Origin: Sapria himalayana
Taxonomy: Eukaryota > Streptophyta > Magnoliopsida > Malpighiales > Rafflesiaceae
Assembly (NCBI GenBank): GCA_029783825.1
Contig: JAREIK010017820.1
Span: 1,618,501-1,682,500 of the forward strand
Direction: 5' to 3'
DNA length: 64,000 nucleotides
Numbering within the stretch: position 1 is the stretch's first letter; each line of letters opens with the position of its first letter. A model generated the notes under the pieces. It made no database searches. It was not told the DNA's origin and saw only the letters and a program-made list of their open reading frames with translations. Shown in pieces: positions 58,326 through 64,000 of this stretch. The translations under genes and the position numbers were made by a program.

Positions 58326-61282
58326 TGGGATAAACAAAAATAGCACACAAACATAATTTTATCATCTCTCATTAAAACTAAATATGAACCAATTAAAATG
58401 GGCAATACCAATTTACTCAAATTAATAAGTATATTAACATTGATAATTTTAGAATGAAAACATTCTCAACATGAAAAATAAAAATCACGGGTCCCTTAGG
58501 CTAGTTAACACCTTCAATAATATAATTAATAAGTTATATAATTCTCCCTAGATCAAACTGGAGTCATACATCAAACATATACCATACAATTAAGGATGGT
58601 AAATGCAATAAAATTTCGTAAAACAAAAGGAGAGATCTCACCTATTGGAATTACTATTGCTAGATACAAACACAACTATTCCAAACTCTAACTTCAATCA
58701 CCAAAAATCAACTTCATACGACTACAAAATTATTTCAATCAAAGTTGATGATCAAAACTATCTGGATAGAAAAACTCATTAAAATAGAGGCACTACTATT
58801 GGACTAAAAAGATGACCTTCTAGAACTTAAACTCAGGTCTCCATTGTTTAGATTAAAGATTATTGTGACACGAACCTCACCTCCAAATTTTAGGTTGATT
58901 GGACCTCATGCAAGGGAATAGGTCAGCCAATGAAGATAATAACATATATCTTTCTTCTATCTGTCTCTCTCTCTCTCTCTCAAAATCCAGTGGATCTCTT
59001 TCATTCTCTCATTCTCTACTTGTTGGGTGACCTATTCACTTGGTAGCTATAATCTCTAACCTCTTTCCTTCTTTCTTTTAGGCTCTCTCAAACCCTAAGA
59101 GTAAAAAAATGGAAGAAACAAAAGTGTTTGTTCTCCTTTTTTTTCATTATTTTAAGACATATGAGGCCTTATTTGTTGTGTTCATTTATAAGGCCTTCCA
59201 CATTAATCTTTTTAAACATATCTAATACTTGATATTTTGTTTTCAAGGTATATACCTAAATTTCTAGAATGATGATCTAAAAATGTCATAAAATATATAG
59301 ATTCACCAAGTATTTTTGTTTTCATAAGACCACAAACATCATAATTCACTATATCAAGCATACCTTACTTCTTTGTATGGGTTATCATCATCCAATAAAT
59401 GAAATTATTTTTAATACAATTTTAGTTTGCTTTGCTGCTTAATAATGATCACACCTCTTCAAATAATCTTTCTTCATACAATAAATGAAATTCTTTTTTT
59501 CACGAAAACATCAAACCCATCTCACTCATGTGACTGGACCTATTGTGCTAGTGCTTAAATGGGTTATCATCATCCATTGCATTGACACTAGAATCAACTA
59601 CCCTTTTTTGCATTAAATATAATAAGGAACTCTTCTTTATTTTTTCTACCACTATAGAACCTATGGTTAGCTTCCACCAACTATCATAAATAGTGTTGTG
59701 GGACACATCTCCCATACAAAGCTTCACAATGGAGATTAAATTCATGCAAAGATCTGAAATGTATTTAAAATTCTTAAAAAACAACGTATATTCATTACTA
59801 CTCTCCCAACACACATCTCCCATACCAATGATTTTAGTTGATCCATTATTATTCTTCCTAACACTTCCAAAATCATAGGATGTGTAGGATGTAAAGAAAT
59901 CTCTCCAAGATGTAGCATGGATTAAGACAGTATCGTCAATCACCCAACTAGTATCATGGCAAGAAAAGTTAACATCATTATCATAAACAATAAGGAAGTC
60001 TGAAGTGGTAGGGGCAACTCGATCATTTTCACTATCATTGTTGGTCTTTTTTTCCTTAATTTTCCTTGTTTCATATCTCTCTTCAATTGTTGATAATAAT
60101 TTCTTAAAAAATCCTTTTAAGTGATAGTAGTGACCCTCAACATTTGCGAACTAGTTAATCTTGTTTTTGCTTTTGTCTCTATCCTTTAGACCTCTTCTCT
60201 TATGACTCCTCATTCTCTCAATAACTTGGACATCTGATTGTGAAGAAGAATTATGTGGCTTTCTTCTCATTTCTTTATTTAGAACACAACTCTTAACCAA
60301 ATTCATACTTATAGAAGTATTTGGGGCTGAGTTATATAAAGAAGTTCTAAACATATTCCATAAGTTCGACAACATACAAAGAATCCACAACCCTTGTACC
60401 TCTTCCTCAAAATTGATATTCATTCTAGCCAACTGATTAATAATTCCTTAGAATATATTTAAGTGATATGTCATAGGAGTTCCATCTTTATACTTAAAAA
60501 TAATCAACTTCTTGATCACAAACAATTTGTCTTTACTACTCTTTAATGGTTCAAATCTGTTTCATAGTCTCATTGCATATTTCTCTTCACCAATATGATT
60601 GAGAGTGTTTTTTGTCTACACACTATGTAATATAGCCAAAAACATGTCGATGAATCAAATTTAATTCTGCATCAATTTTATTTTCTGTCTTTTCAAAAGT
60701 AAACATAAGCATATACTAATCCTTCACATACTATAATTCTTCCATATTTCCCTTCCAAACATAATAATTGAGACCATTCAAAGTGATCATTCTACTAGTA
60801 TAGCTTTCCATTGTTCTACACAAGGTACAAATTATTTCAAGCCGGTGCTCTAGTACCACTTTGATAAGATAAAAACAAACAATTCATAACTAGAATCTTA
60901 TCATCTCTTGTGACAACTAAATAGGAAACATTTGAGTGGACAACAATAATTTACTCAAATTAATAAATATATGATCAACAAAAATTTTAGCATTAAAACA
61001 TTCTCAATGTGAGAAGTAAGAACCATAGGACCCTTCGGTCACTAAACATCTCCACTAATATAATTAATGGGTTATAATTCTCTTTAGATAAAATTAGAGG
61101 TATACATCAATCATTTCTTAAGATAAATAATCTTGGTAAATACAATAAACTTTCATATTACAAATGGAGATATCTTGCCAATCAGAATTATAATTCCCTG
61201 ACATACACATGACTGTTCTAAACTCCAATTCCAAAATCTACTATTCAGAATAAATACCAAAAAATTAATAACATGCTCACCA
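58326..61282 (-). mobile_element. Copia retrotransposon relic
   Basis: Minus strand. A 5' LTR part at about 60,862-61,282 (truncated; the full LTR is about 963 bp), a primer site at 60,845-60,858 (rc TGGTACTAGAGCAC, near the initiator tRNA-Met type), gag, protease and pre-integrase region, the start of integrase, and a diverged 3' LTR at about 58,326-59,204. Integrase is cut off and reverse transcriptase and RNase H are missing, so the element has a large internal deletion and is inactive. Confidence 0.8.
59220..60830 (-). pseudogene. Copia gag-pol remnant
   Basis: On the minus strand: the gag start near 60,817 (MESYTSRMITLNGLNYYVWK), the UBN2-type gag part at 60,432-60,151 (NEEMRRK-like, SSSQSDVQV), and the protease/pre-integrase part at 59,943-59,548. 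There, a DDTVLIHATS segment stands where the protease DSGA motif is expected, followed by YDFGSVR, GMGDVCWE and MNLISIVKL. The start of integrase lies at about 59,400-59,220 (VNYDVCGLMK, TFLDHHSRNLGIYL). It stops there. Multiple stops and frameshifts. The active-site Gly-Ala of the protease is not conserved. Confidence 0.8.
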
Positions 61283-62619
61283 AAGAATAATCTTGGTAAA
61301 TACACATGACTGTTCGTTTAGCAAGGACATATCCCGATTCTCGCATCCCTTGTATTTAGTCTTGACAAAGATTACAACACTTTGTGGAGTAGCATTATCC
61401 ATGACAAAAATATATTTAAAATTATTAAAAGAAACTTATGGTTGTCACATTAGCACTTAAATGTGACATTTCTATTTTTTCTTTTAATTTTAATAAATGA
61501 AATTAAAAAGAGAGAGAGAGATATATATATATATATATATAATCAAAATTAAATTAATATAAATCAATTAATTTGACTTATTAATAAAATAAAATAGTTT
61601 GATTCTTATCAATATTTTAATTTTGATTATACACACACATATACACTAAACACAAAATCAAAATCTTCAAAATATTTTTTTTTTGGCACCGAATAATGTT
61701 GTTAAAAGGACCCGACATAAAAAAAATCTTGGGTTCCAATATAAATTGTATTACATAATAATGTATATTACTTATAATTTATACTACTACAAAATTATAA
61801 TTATACTTCCTCATTTATTAAAAAATAATTTGTCTTTTATTATTTAACACACATTAAACTTTGCATTTTAAGATTATATAAATTTAATTGCTCAATTCAT
61901 TTTTAATTATTATCTAATTATTTCTTTGTTACTATTCACTTAACTTGTATGAGATACTTGATCAAAATCTACTAATAAAGTATAATAATATTAAAACTTA
62001 TAAGCCTCATCAAATGAGTATCGTTGATCTTTCTAATATTATTTGAATTTCATCAGTAATTAATATTCACCATACACTTGATAAATTAGCTATACAATTC
62101 ATAGAATTCATAAACCAATTTATAGATAACACTATTTATGAATAAAATTAACTATTAACAAGTCTATATTATTTTTAATTACTTCATGAAATAGAGTAAT
62201 AATATTTATATTAATAACAATATATTTTATTTTAGATATTAGTATAAAATAATCATGTCATGGTGATCCCATCCAATACAAATAAATTTACTAGTATTAA
62301 AAGTTAGAACTTCTTCATTATTCATTGGTAACATAGAACTACTACAATCTTATGATAGAATCCTATCGATAAATTATATAGTTAGATCTACATTATGAAT
62401 AATAGACATATATTTTATATGAACTAAAAATATGATCTTCCATTTGTAAGATTAATTCTATGCACAAAATTATTTACAATGCAGAATACAAGATAAATGC
62501 ATTTTTATAAATTCTATTTTTTGCAAACGTATTCATTAAAACAAGAAAATGATGCTAACAAATCAAGAGTAAAAATAACAAAAAAATGACTTTTAGTATA
62601 AAATATTTCCAATACTGTT
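61283..62619. other. AT-rich DNA, no gene seen
   Basis: Stands where units 1 and 2 have the rest of the LTR and its flank, but the sequence differs. It contains an (AT)n run at about 61,522-61,542 and no supported coding frame. Confidence 0.6.
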
Positions 62620-62990
62620 TGATCGATAATTCAACAATTTAAGGAAGTGAGGGAGGAAAAAGGTGAAGTGGTGAAAAAGATCAAGTGATGAAATCTTGAT
62701 CCAGAATTCTCATCTGCAATCTAAGGAAGCGAGAGGTCTCTCATTTGATATTTCTATTTCATGTTAAGAATATTTTTAAATTTTTTTTTTCATTAACTTA
62801 TAAATTAAAATAGTTATCATAATTTTACAAATTCTTTAGAGCAATTATCATTTTTCCATACCATTATGGATAATTATATACCTCAACCCATTCTCATTAA
62901 TAATTAGGAAATTATGTTTTGGGGCCCTTAAATATTTATGTTTTAAGGCCACATTCTGATAAATCTAAAACTCAACTCTAGATATGCCAC
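62620..62990. repeat. Repeat shared with units 1 and 2
   Basis: Similar to 4,340-4,640 and 31,540-31,790: gataattc, ctcatctgcaatctaaggaa, tctctcatttgatattt, ataattatatacc and attaataattag-type segments, then a ggggccct segment. Same orientation and order relative to the Copia LTR as in units 1 and 2. Confidence 0.65.
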
Positions 62991-64000
62991 ATTTTAAAAC
63001 AAAATTATGTGATGTTTTCAAATTTTAAAAATAGTTTTTTCTTGAATTTAAAATAGGCATATAGATATATTTAAAAAATGTCAATGGGTTAGAGTTGTCA
63101 AATAGGTCGGGTGACTAGGGCACCATACATAGATTGACAGTGTTCAAAATTGTGTCTGGACATGCTGTAGGCTAGCCCATAAACATAACTATATATATAT
63201 ATATAACTATAAAAATAGTATACAAAAACTATTTAAACATAACTGTATCTATAAAACTATAGAAATAGCAAACATAATCTTTTACTATACTTTATAAGTA
63301 ATTTATTAAAATGGTAAAAACTTATGATTAAAAATGCAAAAACATCTAATATTGGAATTTAAAGTATTTTAAATCCTATGAAATTAACTAATCAAACTAA
63401 GCACATCACAGCCCTTGAATGAGAATGCCCTATTATCGTGATAATATACCCTCGTGCAATCTCATCCTAAAATTAATCTCAGCCATTATAAACTCATTAT
63501 GTACTCATATCAAACAATTACTTCTCAATATTGTCCGAGTCATTTGTATTTATTGTTTGATCAATAATTGTAAATTCATCCATCCATTTATATTGCACCA
63601 TAAAAAAAAGATTTATTATGATTCCTACGGCTAGAATGATTTGTATTCATTTCATGCTAGCTTAATAGCCACCAGAGGGTTGACATTTCATAAGTCCGAT
63701 GAGGGTTGATTATATTCTTTCTAGTACCATAATTTGATTATGTTTCTAATTTGAAGCAAAGAAAAGAGATTGTAAATTTAATTTGAAAAATAGATTTAGT
63801 CACTTACATGATTTGTATGCCATATTATCATTTTTTTATATATTATATCTTAAATTTTTAATATTTCTAAATTGTTTGTAGGAATGTAAGTCGACATGTT
63901 AAGAGCCAACCTAAACCCAAGCTAAATCCTACACATCAACCTGCATTATGTTCAAATCCCTTGTAAGGGACTAAGTATAGAACTATTCATTATGTATAAT
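62991..64000. other. AT-rich DNA with a possible hAT left end
   Basis: No gene recognised. At 63,090 tagagttgtcaaataggtcg resembles the left end of the hAT family here, but no right end was found before the window ends. The 71-codon frame at 63,419-63,634 has no recognisable domain. Confidence 0.45.

Noticed and set aside
60845..60858. tRNA-like match
   Set aside because: Only the primer-binding site of a Copia element; there is no cloverleaf around it.
1..64000. A new multi-gene system such as a biosynthetic cluster or defence island
   Set aside because: Only two genes, both proteases of one family, are intact. All other coding sequence is transposon-derived or a pseudogene fragment.

Overview
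This is a nuclear plant window, most likely from a flowering plant and probably a eudicot (the species cannot be told from the sequence). It holds two intact, intronless subtilisin-like serine protease genes of the plant SBT1 kind. Everything else is AT-rich DNA built from transposons of different ages: L1-type LINEs, Copia LTR retrotransposons, hAT elements with 12-bp TIRs and 8-bp target duplications, a long-TIR MULE-like element, and foldback elements with GAGCTC-rich cores. I found no rRNA, tRNA or CRISPR features.

The layout is a tandem array of at least two and probably three related units, all in the same orientation. Unit 1 (1 to ~18,170, cut off on the left) and unit 2 (27,271 to ~41,876, with its left part extending back to ~25,130) share one order: LINE remnant, Copia LTR fragment, MULE-like element, small hAT element, AT-rich DNA, GAGCTC foldbacks, protease gene. 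Unit 1 carries a later hAT insertion (12,022-15,370) whose empty site is intact in unit 2. Unit 3 begins at ~42,290 with the same LINE. It keeps LINE and Copia sequence that units 1 and 2 have lost through one shared deletion, and it runs towards the window end. A younger LINE on the minus strand (43,742-50,042) is nested in the unit 3 LINE, with an 18-bp target duplication. Between units 1 and 2 lies ~7 kb of AT-rich direct and inverted repeats with a second hAT element inside.

The two proteases are ~87% identical by my hand count, keep all catalytic residues and have conserved proximal promoters, while nearly every transposon frame around them is broken. They are therefore the genes that have been kept functional. 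A decayed HSP90 fragment sits between the unit 3 LINE and a Copia relic. I see no undescribed multi-gene system. The most unusual items are the GAGCTC palindrome clusters, a stop codon shared by both hAT transposase copies, and the three-unit duplication history that can be read from nested events.
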